Translations under genes and position numbers: made by a program
From: UMGS1498 sp900552335
GTDB taxonomy: Bacteria > Bacillota_I > Bacilli_A > RF39 > UBA660
DNA: 64,000 nt
Assembly (NCBI GenBank): GCA_902477075.1
Contig: CABSFU010000004.1
Location: 18,417-82,416 of the forward strand
Reading direction: 5' to 3'
The notes under the pieces: model-generated
What the model was told of the DNA's origin: nothing
Seen by the model: only the letters and a program-made list of their open reading frames with translations
Databases searched by the model: none
In this document: piece after piece, positions 34,064 to 42,397 of the stretch
How positions within the stretch are numbered: the stretch's first letter is position 1
Layout of the letters: the number at the start of each line of letters is the position of its first letter

Positions 34064-35749
34064 GATGATCAAGTACGTGAAGGATTTAGTTTAGATGAGC
34101 AAGAAAAAGAAATGAAAAAATTATGTATGTATAAGAACTATCAAATTTATAAGGTATATCGTGAAGAAGGAGTTTCAGCAAAGAATATGAATCGTCCTAA
34201 ATTTCAAGAAATGATTCAAGATTTAAAAGATGGGAAGATTAATAGAATTATCGTTTATAAATTAGATAGACTTACGAGATCAATTCAAGACTTAGAAGTT
34301 ATTTGTAAACTTATTGAAAAATATCATTGTAGTCTAGATAGTGTTAGTGAAGAAATTAACACAGATACTGCTACGGGTGTATTCTTTATAAGAATGACTA
34401 CTATACTTGCTCAACTCGAAATTGAAAGAACTTCAGAAAGAACTAAATTCGGATTGAAAGGTGCTGCAAAAAATGGACACTTTTGTGGTAAAGCTCCTAT
34501 TGGTTATAGAAAAATCAATAAGGAATTAGTCATTGATGATTTAGAAAGTGAGGTGGTAAAAGAAATATTTGATGACTATGTTAATGGATTATCAGTTTGT
34601 ACTATTACTAAAAAATTAAATAATAAAAATGCACTTAGTAGAAATTGGAGAACTACTACTATTGATAGAATGCTATCCAATTATATTTATTGTGGGGATT
34701 ATTTATACGGAAAAAGAGCAAAAAATATGAAACCAATTCATTTAGAAAATATATGCCCTGCTATCATTGATAAAGAAACTTTTAAAATGGTACAAACACA
34801 AAAAGAAAGAAATTTAAAGAACTATACTAGAAAGCACACTTATGTTTATATGCAGAAAATAGTTTGTTCTAGATGTAACAAAATCATGGGTGGATCTTCT
34901 ACTACTTCAAGGAATAAACCTACTCAAATTTATTATAAATGTAATTGTTGTAATACTAGAATTAATGAAAAGAAAATTGAGAAACCTTTAATGTTATTTC
35001 TAAATGATATGTTAGATTATTATCTACTTATTGATAATAACTTTAAATCCTTTTTTAATGAAGATTTAAACATTGAAATAGACAAATATAATAAAATGCT
35101 AGATAAATGCAGTAAGAAACTAAAAAAGATAAAAGAAGCTTATTTAGATGACTTAATAGATAAAGATGAATTTATAACAGAAGAAAAAGCTATAAAATCA
35201 CAAATAAATGATTTAGAATTCAAACTTAATCAACTAAATAATGCTAACAATAATGAAAATAATAAAAAGGATTTAAATCTATATTATAATCTACTTCAAT
35301 TAGAGAAAATGAAATATAAATCTTATTATACTAGAAAAAATGGCTTATGGAACAAACTAACTAAAGAACAAAAATCAAAACTAATTATGAAATATATAGA
35401 CTCTATTGAAATAAAAAAAGTTAAAGATGAAATAGTTGTTAAAAAGATAAACATTAATAAAAGAGAAATTATGAATATTGGTTATATGTTTAGAAATGAT
35501 TGCTTTGATATGGCAATTAATATTAATGATAGAGATATTATTTTATCTAATGAAAAAACTAATGATGATATAGATAAATATATCAATTCATTAAGTAAGT
35601 TTTATAATATCTCACCTATTATAATAGAAAAAGATAAATTAAATCTAGAAGAATTAGATAATGATAACAATCTATTACAGATAATTCCTAATAAAAAGAA
35701 TCATAAATTCGATAAGGATAAATACACTTTATTGCTAATAAATGGATAA
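34061..35749 (+). pseudogene. 3' fragment of the E3 serine recombinase
   Basis: The frame reads TDDQVREGFSLDEQEKEMKK from the E5 junction onward, the direct continuation of the 5' fragment at 23641. It then has LDRLTRS, SERTKFGLKG, a zinc ribbon (CSRCNKIMGG, CNCCN), a coiled coil and a C-terminal extension like the E1 and E4 recombinases. A TGA just upstream and the lack of a start before ATG 34112 mean no catalytic serine is made in this state. Confidence 0.9.
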
Positions 35750-35779
35750 AGTATGATAAAATTATATTGAGGTGTGTCT

Positions 35780-36580
35780 ATGCAAGTTATAAGTCTTATT
35801 AAAAATTTTTTTGAAAGTAAAAATATTATTGAAGAATTACAAAAAAATTTATCTAGTAAATTAATAGAAGAAATATATATTAATCCTAAAAATATTTCAA
35901 AAAGTATAATTAAGGCAAAATTACAAGAAACATCTTACATTAAAAATGTTGCTAATACAATTGATAGTTTTAAAGAAATTGATATAGAAAAATATATATT
36001 AGATAAAATGAATTCATTTGAAAAAAATATTAATTATAAGATGCCTGATAATGCAAAAATATATGTAATTATAGGCCTAGATACCACTACCATTTATTCA
36101 ATTAAATTTAAAGATGAAGATATAACGATTTTATTGCTTGAATCAACTAATGGATATATAGATAAGTTAGATATGCTTTTAGCACATGAATTCACTCATT
36201 TTATTAGAAGAAAAATCCTTAATAAAGATATATTCGAAATATCAATAGGAGAAAGATTTATAACTGAAGGCATCGGTTGTAATTATTCAGAAGAAATTAT
36301 AGCTAATAAAAACGTTTATGAATATTGTCTAGTAAAAAATGAAATAGTTTTATGGGTTAAAAATAATATTGATAAACTTGATGAATATATAAAAAATGAG
36401 AAATATAAAAATGATTTAATGCCCTGTTTTTTCAAAATGGGTGCAAAAACTGAATTAGAGAATATGCCCACTAGGACAGGTTATGTATATGGTTATTACA
36501 AAGTTAAGGAATATTTAGAAAAGAATAATTTAAAAATTAAAGATATTATAGGAATAAATTGGGAAGAAATATTAAAATAA
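35780..36580 (+). CDS. Putative zinc metallopeptidase (gluzincin type)
   Basis: The 266-residue protein has HEFTH (LLAHEFTHFIRRK, near residue 140), the HExxH motif, with a likely third ligand Glu in FITEGIGCN. RTGYVYGYYKVKEYL follows, as in the DUF2268/DUF2268-like group of predicted peptidases. No signal peptide is seen. Start ATG 35780 follows TTGAGGTG. It is E3 cargo; target unknown. Confidence 0.65.
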   Translation: MQVISLIKNFFESKNIIEELQKNLSSKLIEEIYINPKNISKSIIKAKLQETSYIKNVANTIDSFKEIDIEKYILDKMNSFEKNINYKMPDNAKIYVIIGLDTTTIYSIKFKDEDITILLLESTNGYIDKLDMLLAHEFTHFIRRKILNKDIFEISIGERFITEGIGCNYSEEIIANKNVYEYCLVKNEIVLWVKNNIDKLDEYIKNEKYKNDLMPCFFKMGAKTELENMPTRTGYVYGYYKVKEYLEKNNLKIKDIIGINWEEILK

Positions 36581-36596
36581 ATTCGGGAGGAAAGTT

Positions 36597-37076
36597 ATGA
36601 GTTATATAAAAGAATTAAGAAAATATGTTGGGCATGCACCAATACTTACAGCTGGTGTTGGACTTTTAGTTTTTAATAATGAAAATAAAATCTTAATGTA
36701 ACTTAGAACAGACTATAATCAATGGGGATTTCCAGGCGGTTCTATGGAACTTGGAGAGAGCTTTGAGGAAGTTGCCTCAAGGGAACTAAAAGAAGAAACT
36801 AATTTAGAAATAGATGATTTAAAACTTATTAAAGTATTATCAGGAAAAGATACTTATAGGGAATATCCTAATGGAGATAAATTATATGATATAACTGCAA
36901 TATTTGTAATAAAAAAATATCACGGTGAACTAAAAATTAATGATGATGAATCAAAAAAATTAGATTGGTTTGATATAAATGATCTACCAGAAAATATGAC
37001 TTCATATACTAAAAACTATATACAAAAGTTTGGTGATATTTTAGATGAAGCTATGCAAATTGTTTTAAATGATTAA
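36597..37076 (+). pseudogene. Nudix hydrolase broken by one in-frame TAA
   Basis: From ATG 36597 (GGGAGG upstream) the frame reads a normal Nudix start (APILTAGVGLLVFNNENKIL). It then meets TAA at 36699-36701 and continues in frame with LRTDYNQWGFPGGSMELGES and FEEVASRELKEETNLE. The Nudix box G-x5-E-x7-REUxEExGU is complete. CAA to TAA is the simplest change. Nudix enzymes hydrolyse nucleoside diphosphate derivatives. Confidence 0.85.
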
Positions 37077-37096
37077 ATAATTTAATTAATATTTTA

Positions 37097-37120
37097 AGAG
37101 CAAAAAAATGCTCTTTTTTT
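37097..37120 (+). terminator. Intrinsic terminator after the Nudix gene
   Basis: AGAGCA-AAAAAA-TGCTCT followed by T6. Confidence 0.85.
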
Positions 37121-37142
37121 GTGCCTTGGTAGTGGAAAGGAG

Positions 37143-37334
37143 ATGACAATTATTAACCACTTTTTTGAAATAGTAGTACCACAAATTCTTGAATATTTTA
37201 AGGAAGATAAAGAAGAAATTTCTAATTATCTTATGCTAGAAGTTTTAAAAAAAGATAAACAATATCAAGAGCAAATGAAAAAAATTTTAGAATTATCTAA
37301 AGAAGAAAATAAAAATAATCAGAAAGGAGAATAA
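37143..37334 (+). CDS. Small relaxase-associated protein
   Basis: A 63-residue helical protein (INHFFEIVVPQILEYFKEDK, then KKDKQYQEQMKKILELSKEE). The ATG lies directly after AAAGGAG, which is unusually close, so a slightly later non-ATG start is possible. Its stop is 4 bases before the MobV relaxase start. It may be a mobilization accessory factor, inferred from position only. Confidence 0.5.
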   Translation: MTIINHFFEIVVPQILEYFKEDKEEISNYLMLEVLKKDKQYQEQMKKILELSKEENKNNQKGE

Positions 37335-37338
37335 AAAA

Positions 37339-38574
37339 ATGAGTTATGCAATTTTTAGAGGTGAAGGCATTAAAACAATACATGAACTATCACAAAAAGG
37401 CAGTCATAATGAAAGAACAAAAGATAAATACAAATCTAATCCAAATATTAGGATTGAAGATAGTAAAAACAATATTGAAATAATAAAATGTAATAATTAT
37501 GTAGAGAAATTTTATGAAATAACAAAAGAATATCAAAAAGAACATTCTGAAAGAATGAAGAACATGAGAGCCGATAGGAAAAAGTCTTTTTATGATATGG
37601 TAAATGATTCTAAAAGCGTTGTTGCTGATGAAATGATATTCACAAGTGATAAAGATTTCTTTAAAAATTTGAGTAAAGAAGAACTTATGAGATGGGCAAA
37701 CGAAACTATGAATTTTGTTTATGAAGATTTAGGATATACAAAAGAACAAATTTTACATGCTGTTATTCATATGGATGAAAAAGTACCCCATTTACATTGT
37801 GTTGTTATACCACTTGTTCAAAAATTCGATAAACGAACTGGTACAACTAAATACACAATTTCTAAACGTTCATACATTAAATCCGATATTCATTTAACTG
37901 AATTACAAGATAAATATCACAAACGATTAACCAAGAAAGGATTTAAATTAGAACGAGGAGAAAAGCACACAGGGGTCAAACATTTGTCAATGGGACAATT
38001 TAAAAATGTTGCTAGATATTATGATAGACAAGCATTTAGAAGTAAGAAAAAAATAGAAGAACAATATTGGAAAATAAAAGGTTCATTACAAAATTCTAAA
38101 AAGAAAGCGTTAACTGATAAAGTAATTATTGATGGAGAAATTTATCATATTCTATTAAATTTTCTAGACATGTATAGTGAAGAAATTCAAAATATGGTAA
38201 CAAGTAAAGCATTTGTTGAAAGTTTAAATGAATTCACTTGTGATTATAAAACATTAGAAAGAAAATATAAAAATAGTCTTATTGATATTAATTTTTTAGA
38301 AGATGAGAATGGTAAATTACACGAAGATAAAACTAATTTGATAAATTTTATTAATCATTTATTGTTAATATTAAAAGAATTTTTTAGAGAAAATTTATTA
38401 TCTAATGATAAAAAGAAGAAAGAAAAGACGATAGATATTTTAAAAGGATGTTATGATAATGACTTATACAATTCTACAGATTTAAAAGAAATATCTAAAG
38501 ATACCGCTAGTGAAACAGAAGTAAATATTTTTATAAATAAAGAATCATTAGAAAAAGACTACGATATTTTTTAA
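37339..38574 (+). CDS. MobV-type relaxase of E3
   Basis: The 411-residue protein has the MobV relaxase domain in the N-terminal half: the metal motif HAVIHMDEKVPHLHCVVIPL, and N-terminal SYAIFRGEGIKTIHELSQKG with HNERTKDKY. The C-terminal half is a coiled-coil region. It nicks an oriT so that E3 can be mobilized by a conjugative helper. No conjugation genes are present. AAAGGAGA precedes the ATG. Unlike the E1 relaxase it is intact. Confidence 0.88.
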   Translation: MSYAIFRGEGIKTIHELSQKGSHNERTKDKYKSNPNIRIEDSKNNIEIIKCNNYVEKFYEITKEYQKEHSERMKNMRADRKKSFYDMVNDSKSVVADEMIFTSDKDFFKNLSKEELMRWANETMNFVYEDLGYTKEQILHAVIHMDEKVPHLHCVVIPLVQKFDKRTGTTKYTISKRSYIKSDIHLTELQDKYHKRLTKKGFKLERGEKHTGVKHLSMGQFKNVARYYDRQAFRSKKKIEEQYWKIKGSLQNSKKKALTDKVIIDGEIYHILLNFLDMYSEEIQNMVTSKAFVESLNEFTCDYKTLERKYKNSLIDINFLEDENGKLHEDKTNLINFINHLLLILKEFFRENLLSNDKKKKEKTIDILKGCYDNDLYNSTDLKEISKDTASETEVNIFINKESLEKDYDIF

Positions 38575-38588
38575 AAGTCGTAGTCTTT
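38554..38588 (+). terminator. Hairpin over the relaxase stop codon
   Basis: AAAGACTACGA (38554-38564) pairs perfectly with TCGTAGTCTTT (38578-38588). The loop holds the stop codon and a T6 run. Confidence 0.65.
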
Positions 38589-38617
38589 GATACATACTAA
38601 ATTTTTGATAATTTAGA

Positions 38618-38658
38618 AACGCACTTGCAAATTGACATAGCCAATTGGCGTGTGCGTT
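38618..38658. repeat. Long hairpin between convergent genes
   Basis: AACGCAC and GTGCGTT enclose a second stem GCAAATTG/CAATTGGC. The segment GCAAATTGACAT also occurs near the E2 right end (16568-16579). It may be a bidirectional terminator or part of a mobile-element structure. Confidence 0.5.
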
Positions 38659-39211
38659 ATACATATTTTAATAATTCGTTAAATTCTGTATAGCCACTTT
38701 CAGAATTTAAATGTCCTCCACCTGAAATCATAATTTGATTTTTAGTTATGATATCAGCAAATTCCTTTTCTGCTTCATATTTAACATAAGGATCATTATC
38801 TGAATAAAAGCATACTATATCACCACAATAATTTTTTATGTCAGATAAATTATCGAAATACATACTTTCATTAACTGCATCATAATCCTTATCTATTCCA
38901 AGATAATTATTAAATCCACAAACAAGAACTAATCGCTTAACCCTTATTTTATTCTCAACTAAAAATTTACAAATAAATATTGGAGCAATGGAATGAGCAA
39001 ATATAATTGTATTTTCATTAATAATATTTGTATCAACATATGTATTTAAAAGTTTAGACCAATTTTCATAATTTTGATAACCAACACCAGTTGGAAAATC
39101 TGGAGTATAAACTTCCAAATTTTTATCTTCAATTTCTTTTCTTAAATAAGGAATCCAATTTGAAAATGGACTTCCAAAACTTCCGTGTATTAATAAATAA
39201 TTATTTTTCAT
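38657..39211 (-). CDS. RBBP9/YdeN-type serine hydrolase
   Basis: The 184-residue alpha/beta hydrolase starts YLLIHGSFGSPFSNWIPYL. The nucleophile elbow is AHSIAP, the acid lies in YSDNDPYVKY and the His in SGGGHLNSESGY, as in the RBBP9/YdeN family. These hydrolyse small esters or act in stress responses. It is the last gene of the minus-strand operon, 6 bases after the preceding gene. Confidence 0.85.
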   Translation of the reverse strand: MKNNYLLIHGSFGSPFSNWIPYLRKEIEDKNLEVYTPDFPTGVGYQNYENWSKLLNTYVDTNIINENTIIFAHSIAPIFICKFLVENKIRVKRLVLVCGFNNYLGIDKDYDAVNESMYFDNLSDIKNYCGDIVCFYSDNDPYVKYEAEKEFADIITKNQIMISGGGHLNSESGYTEFNELLKYV

Positions 39212-39217
39212 TTTAAA

Positions 39218-39844
39218 TTACCCTTTCATTAAATTATTATTTAATTTTTCTATATTAGATTCAATAGATAATAGATATGGAATGTTACTTGTTAAACCTA
39301 CACCATCTAATTCTTTTATGAAAGAATCTAATGGTAATATTTTTTGTTCATATAACTTTTGATTTAATAAATCATCAAAACTATCTACATTATCAACAAC
39401 ATAATTTTCAAAATAATATAAAGTCCAAACATTTTTTGATTTTGAATATTTTAATTCAAAAATTGGAAGTAATTCATCATTTATATGAACATCTTTTAAA
39501 TTAAAAGTCTTTTTATACTCATCAATTAAAGTTTGTATTCTTACATTCTTGATATTTCCTTTTTTATCTTCATATATTTTCTTATATACTTTTTGATATT
39601 CTTCAATTAATTCTCTATATGTAATATCTTCTTTACCAAAGTTGTATTCATCTATTGTAAATTTATGATTTAGTTCATAAAAAGGATATAAACAATTCCA
39701 AGTAGTAGGATTTGTATTATATACAATGATTCCTGTTTTATCTTTATAGCTAATATTAGTATATAAATTCATAGCACTATCAAGTCTAGTAGGAATCATT
39801 TCTTTAGGAACTTTTTGCTCAAAAATATCTTTAGTAATAATCAT
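39218..39844 (-). CDS. Unknown 208-residue protein
   Basis: A soluble protein with segments TGIIVYNTNPTTWNCLYPFY and VWTLYYFENYVVDNVDSFDD. I do not recognise a family. AGGAGG precedes the ATG. It sits between the ASCH-transglutaminase gene and the serine hydrolase gene, with 14 and 6 bases of spacing, so it belongs to the same operon. Confidence 0.6.
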   Translation of the reverse strand: MIITKDIFEQKVPKEMIPTRLDSAMNLYTNISYKDKTGIIVYNTNPTTWNCLYPFYELNHKFTIDEYNFGKEDITYRELIEEYQKVYKKIYEDKKGNIKNVRIQTLIDEYKKTFNLKDVHINDELLPIFELKYSKSKNVWTLYYFENYVVDNVDSFDDLLNQKLYEQKILPLDSFIKELDGVGLTSNIPYLLSIESNIEKLNNNLMKG

Positions 39845-39858
39845 TAGTTTTCCTCCTA

Positions 39859-40770
39859 TTATAATTCTTCAAAATCAATATATGTTCCATAATCACAATG
39901 ATTGTAAAATTCTTGTACTGAAATATGATATTTTGGTTTTTTATATTCATGTAATACAAGATTTTTCTGAACATAATTGTTATCTAATTCATACTTGATG
40001 AATTTATTTCTTATATCAAATAATAACTCTTTTAAAGACTTATATTCATGTATTCCTTTAAATCTTTCCCATGAATGTTCAAACCAATAATATTTATTAT
40101 CTTTTTCAAAAGTTAAAAATGTATGAGTCGGACATTTATCTCCATCATAATGGACTAAAAAATAAGTTTTTACATTACAATCATTTCCCTTAAAATAATA
40201 TCTTTCAAGTTCTACTTGATCCCAACATACCCCAATCTTATTTTTTATTATTTCATTTGGTGATTGTAATATATAATTATCTGAATATTTATCATCCACT
40301 ATGTTATGTTTGTTATTGTTTTTGTCAACCCAACCATATTCTATATTTTTCATTAAATCCATTATTTCAAACTCATTATAATAATTCCAAATATTTAATT
40401 GCCCTTTAGCTTTGATAGAATGTTCTAGTGGTGTTATATTTTCTAATACCCAAGCATATCTTCCTTCTTCATATTTACCACAAATATATTCTTGATGGTT
40501 ATTATCTTTCATATTCTCTACATATTCTTTAGTCATGTAAATGCAATCAACCAAATTACACTTACAAATTATATTTCCAAAATTTAATGGTATGTTATCT
40601 ACCAATGCCATAAATTCTTTATCTTCCTTCCAATTTTTAGGAATAGAAGTCGCACTAGCATGAATATATAATTCTCCTCTATAATCCGTTTTCCAACTTC
40701 TTGTTTCGATTAACTTCTTTTTTTCTTTTATTAAAGTAGCACATGGCTCTGTCAAACTTAATACTTTCAT
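39859..40770 (-). CDS. ASCH domain fused to a transglutaminase-like domain
   Basis: Residues 1-130 form an ASCH domain (LSLTEPCATLIKEKKKLIET, RGELYIHASAT, later GRYAWVLENI), a PUA-like fold that binds RNA or acts on nucleosides. Residues 170-290 carry a transglutaminase-like triad: Cys in KNKIGVCWDQVELERYYF, His in CPTHTFLTFE and an acid after WFEHSWE. I know of no named system with this fusion. AAAGGAG precedes the ATG. It is the second gene of the four-gene minus-strand operon. Confidence 0.7.
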   Translation of the reverse strand: MKVLSLTEPCATLIKEKKKLIETRSWKTDYRGELYIHASATSIPKNWKEDKEFMALVDNIPLNFGNIICKCNLVDCIYMTKEYVENMKDNNHQEYICGKYEEGRYAWVLENITPLEHSIKAKGQLNIWNYYNEFEIMDLMKNIEYGWVDKNNNKHNIVDDKYSDNYILQSPNEIIKNKIGVCWDQVELERYYFKGNDCNVKTYFLVHYDGDKCPTHTFLTFEKDNKYYWFEHSWERFKGIHEYKSLKELLFDIRNKFIKYELDNNYVQKNLVLHEYKKPKYHISVQEFYNHCDYGTYIDFEEL

Positions 40771-40784
40771 ACATTTAACTCCTT

Positions 40785-41657
40785 TTAGTCTTTAACTATT
40801 TTTATAAATAAATTATAAACATACCATAACATTGCTATCATTGAAATAATAAAGGTCATTATACTATAAATAGCAAACACATATTTTAACCACTTATAAT
40901 TAATAAAAAGTGGATAAATTGATAAAATTATTTGCGGTATAACAATACCAAATATTGTAATTAAAATAAATAATATCACGTCGCTTTTAATATTTAAATT
41001 ATTATTTATTGCAGTTAATTTTGATTCTATATCTTCTTTCTCAATCACCTTCCATTTTACTAATTCTCCTAATTCATCAATCCGATTATTTAAATCTCTT
41101 TCTTCTAAATTTTCTTGTAGAGAAGAAAAACGAGAATCCATTCTAATATCACTTAAATATGGTCCAGCACTATTTGAACTAATTCCAGTCTTATATCCAA
41201 CATAATCATAGATTGTATATTCAATAGTATTTTCTTGAATATGGTTTTGTTTCAATATATTTTCAACATCACTCTTTTTATGTTTTTCTTTAAATATATT
41301 TGCTGCTTGTACCATTATTTCTTTTATTTCATCAATAACACTTAATCTTTGTTCTTCTGTTAAACCATAATCTTCATAATTACATATATTAAAATCATTT
41401 TCAATTATCTTGTCATAAATGTAATACATGTAATCTTCTTTCTTTTTTAAATAAGCTTTATGTTCTTTTCCTAATTTTTTATTTTCATTAAATTCTATTT
41501 CTTTTTGTATTTTATCTAATTTTTCTTTTAAAGTGTCTTTTTCAATTTTTGCATTTAGTAATTTAGTAGCAACTAATCCGCCAATGATTGCAATAAATAT
41601 TCCTATAATTTGTATATTAGTATTAGCATAAGTTAATATATTTTCTAAATCAAACAT
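40785..41657 (-). CDS. Membrane protein with coiled coil, first gene of the ASCH operon
   Basis: The 290-residue protein has one helix at about residues 13-33 (IQIIGIFIAIIGGLVATKLL). A long charged coiled-coil/helical cytoplasmic part follows (35-215), then two C-terminal membrane helices (about 222-246 and 256-283). No enzyme motif is visible. AGGAGGT precedes the ATG. Membrane-anchored partners of cytoplasmic effectors often have this layout, but no function can be assigned. Confidence 0.65.
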   Translation of the reverse strand: MFDLENILTYANTNIQIIGIFIAIIGGLVATKLLNAKIEKDTLKEKLDKIQKEIEFNENKKLGKEHKAYLKKKEDYMYYIYDKIIENDFNICNYEDYGLTEEQRLSVIDEIKEIMVQAANIFKEKHKKSDVENILKQNHIQENTIEYTIYDYVGYKTGISSNSAGPYLSDIRMDSRFSSLQENLEERDLNNRIDELGELVKWKVIEKEDIESKLTAINNNLNIKSDVILFILITIFGIVIPQIILSIYPLFINYKWLKYVFAIYSIMTFIISMIAMLWYVYNLFIKIVKD

Positions 41658-41699
41658 CCTATACCTCCTGTTAAAACCAAGATAATTACTAATAAAATT

Positions 41700-41870
41700 A
41701 TACTATATTTTAGACAAATTTACTATATAGGCATTGATTTATCCTAAAATTTATCATATAATTTATTTAACAAGTGAGGGATATTTTTTTGATAAAAGGT
41801 TTAAAACCTTCCTATCAAATGCTCCAGATTGATAGGAAACTCGGAAATTAACTTCTGAGAGTAATAAATG
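41700..41870 (+). other. Structured E3/E4 junction with attP-like palindrome
   Basis: TTCCTATCAA (41809-41818) and TTGATAGGAA (41829-41838) are 10-bp perfect inverted arms around ATGCTCCAGA, which holds the GCTCCA core (41821-41826). A further stem, CTCGGAA/TTCTGAG (41840-41859), follows. A minus-strand -10-like box for the ASCH operon lies near 41698. This is the E4 equivalent of the E1/E2 junction. Confidence 0.6.
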
Positions 41871-41895
41871 CTAACTAGAAATAGTTAGTTTTTTT
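41871..41895 (+). terminator. Terminator upstream of the E4 small gene
   Basis: CTAACTA-GAAA-TAGTTAG then T7; 22 bases before the small-gene ATG. Confidence 0.85.
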
Positions 41896-41917
41896 GTTAT
41901 GTAAAGGAGTTGATTAT

Positions 41918-42190
41918 ATGTTAAATATAGAAACAAAAGAATTAAAAATAAGTGATAAATTAAAAAGAAAAATTGAGATGATTGGAAGATTTACTAATAC
42001 TACTCCAATTATAAATAATGGTTCAATTAAAAATATAACAGGTACAAATGTTGCTTATGTTATGCCACATATTATAGTTATTAAGAATAATAAATACCTA
42101 ATGTTTGATGAATGTGATAATGTTTATGTAAATACATTTAAAAACAAAATAGTATTTAAAGATTTAGAAGATTATATAAATAGTCATTAA
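41918..42190 (+). CDS. Small att-proximal protein, family copy 4
   Basis: The 90-residue protein aligns end to end with copy 1: KISDKLKRKIEMIGRFTNTT matches the N-terminal helix, then NNGSIKNITGTNVAY, MPHIIVIK and a C-terminal DLEDYI. The conserved NG, TN, PH and I-I-K positions are kept. ATG 41918 follows AAAGGAG. It is the second gene after the att core and precedes the triple-repeat leader of the recombinase. Function unknown. Confidence 0.75.
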   Translation: MLNIETKELKISDKLKRKIEMIGRFTNTTPIINNGSIKNITGTNVAYVMPHIIVIKNNKYLMFDECDNVYVNTFKNKIVFKDLEDYINSH

Positions 42191-42198
42191 AAATCTTT

Positions 42199-42397
42199 TT
42201 AAATGTTAGACTTCGTAAAATTAACTTTAAAATGTCAAACAAGTGAGAGGTGTCTTTTAAAATATCTATATTTTAGACTACACTTTTCAAGCTTAAAGTG
42301 CCAAACATATGAGAAGCATATTTAAATTTTTTAAAATTTTAGACTTAACTTTTCTCATTTAAGATGCCAAACATATGAAAGGAGATATTTAAAAAAT
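42199..42397 (+). repeat. Three tandem repeats of about 66 bp upstream of the E4 recombinase
   Basis: CCAAAC-type marks lie at 42235, 42301 and 42367, exactly 66 bases apart; TTAGACT marks lie at 42206, 42273 and 42339. The units are imperfect but alignable, each ending CAAACAWATGARAGG. The last unit supplies the recombinase ribosome site (GAAAGGAG). They may be operators or a duplicated leader. Confidence 0.8.

Larger units (their letters stand above)
23023..41824. mobile_element. Integrative mobilizable element E3 at tRNA-Gly, carrying nested E5
   Basis: E3 runs from the tRNA-Gly end (GCTCCA 23017-23022) to the second GCTCCA at 41821-41826. Without the nested E5 it is about 8.4 kb. It carries a small att-proximal gene, an attenuated serine recombinase gene split by E5, a metallopeptidase, a broken Nudix gene, an intact MobV relaxase and a minus-strand four-gene operon. 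Confidence 0.7.

Noticed and set aside
34058..34112. Start of a shortened E3 recombinase at ATG 34112 as an active enzyme
   Set aside because: It would lack the catalytic serine and first strand of the resolvase domain. The frame matches the 5' fragment at 23641 exactly, so it is a split gene.
42199..42397. CRISPR array
   Set aside because: Only three units, the whole 66-bp unit is repeated with gradual divergence, there are no distinct spacers, and no cas genes are in the window.
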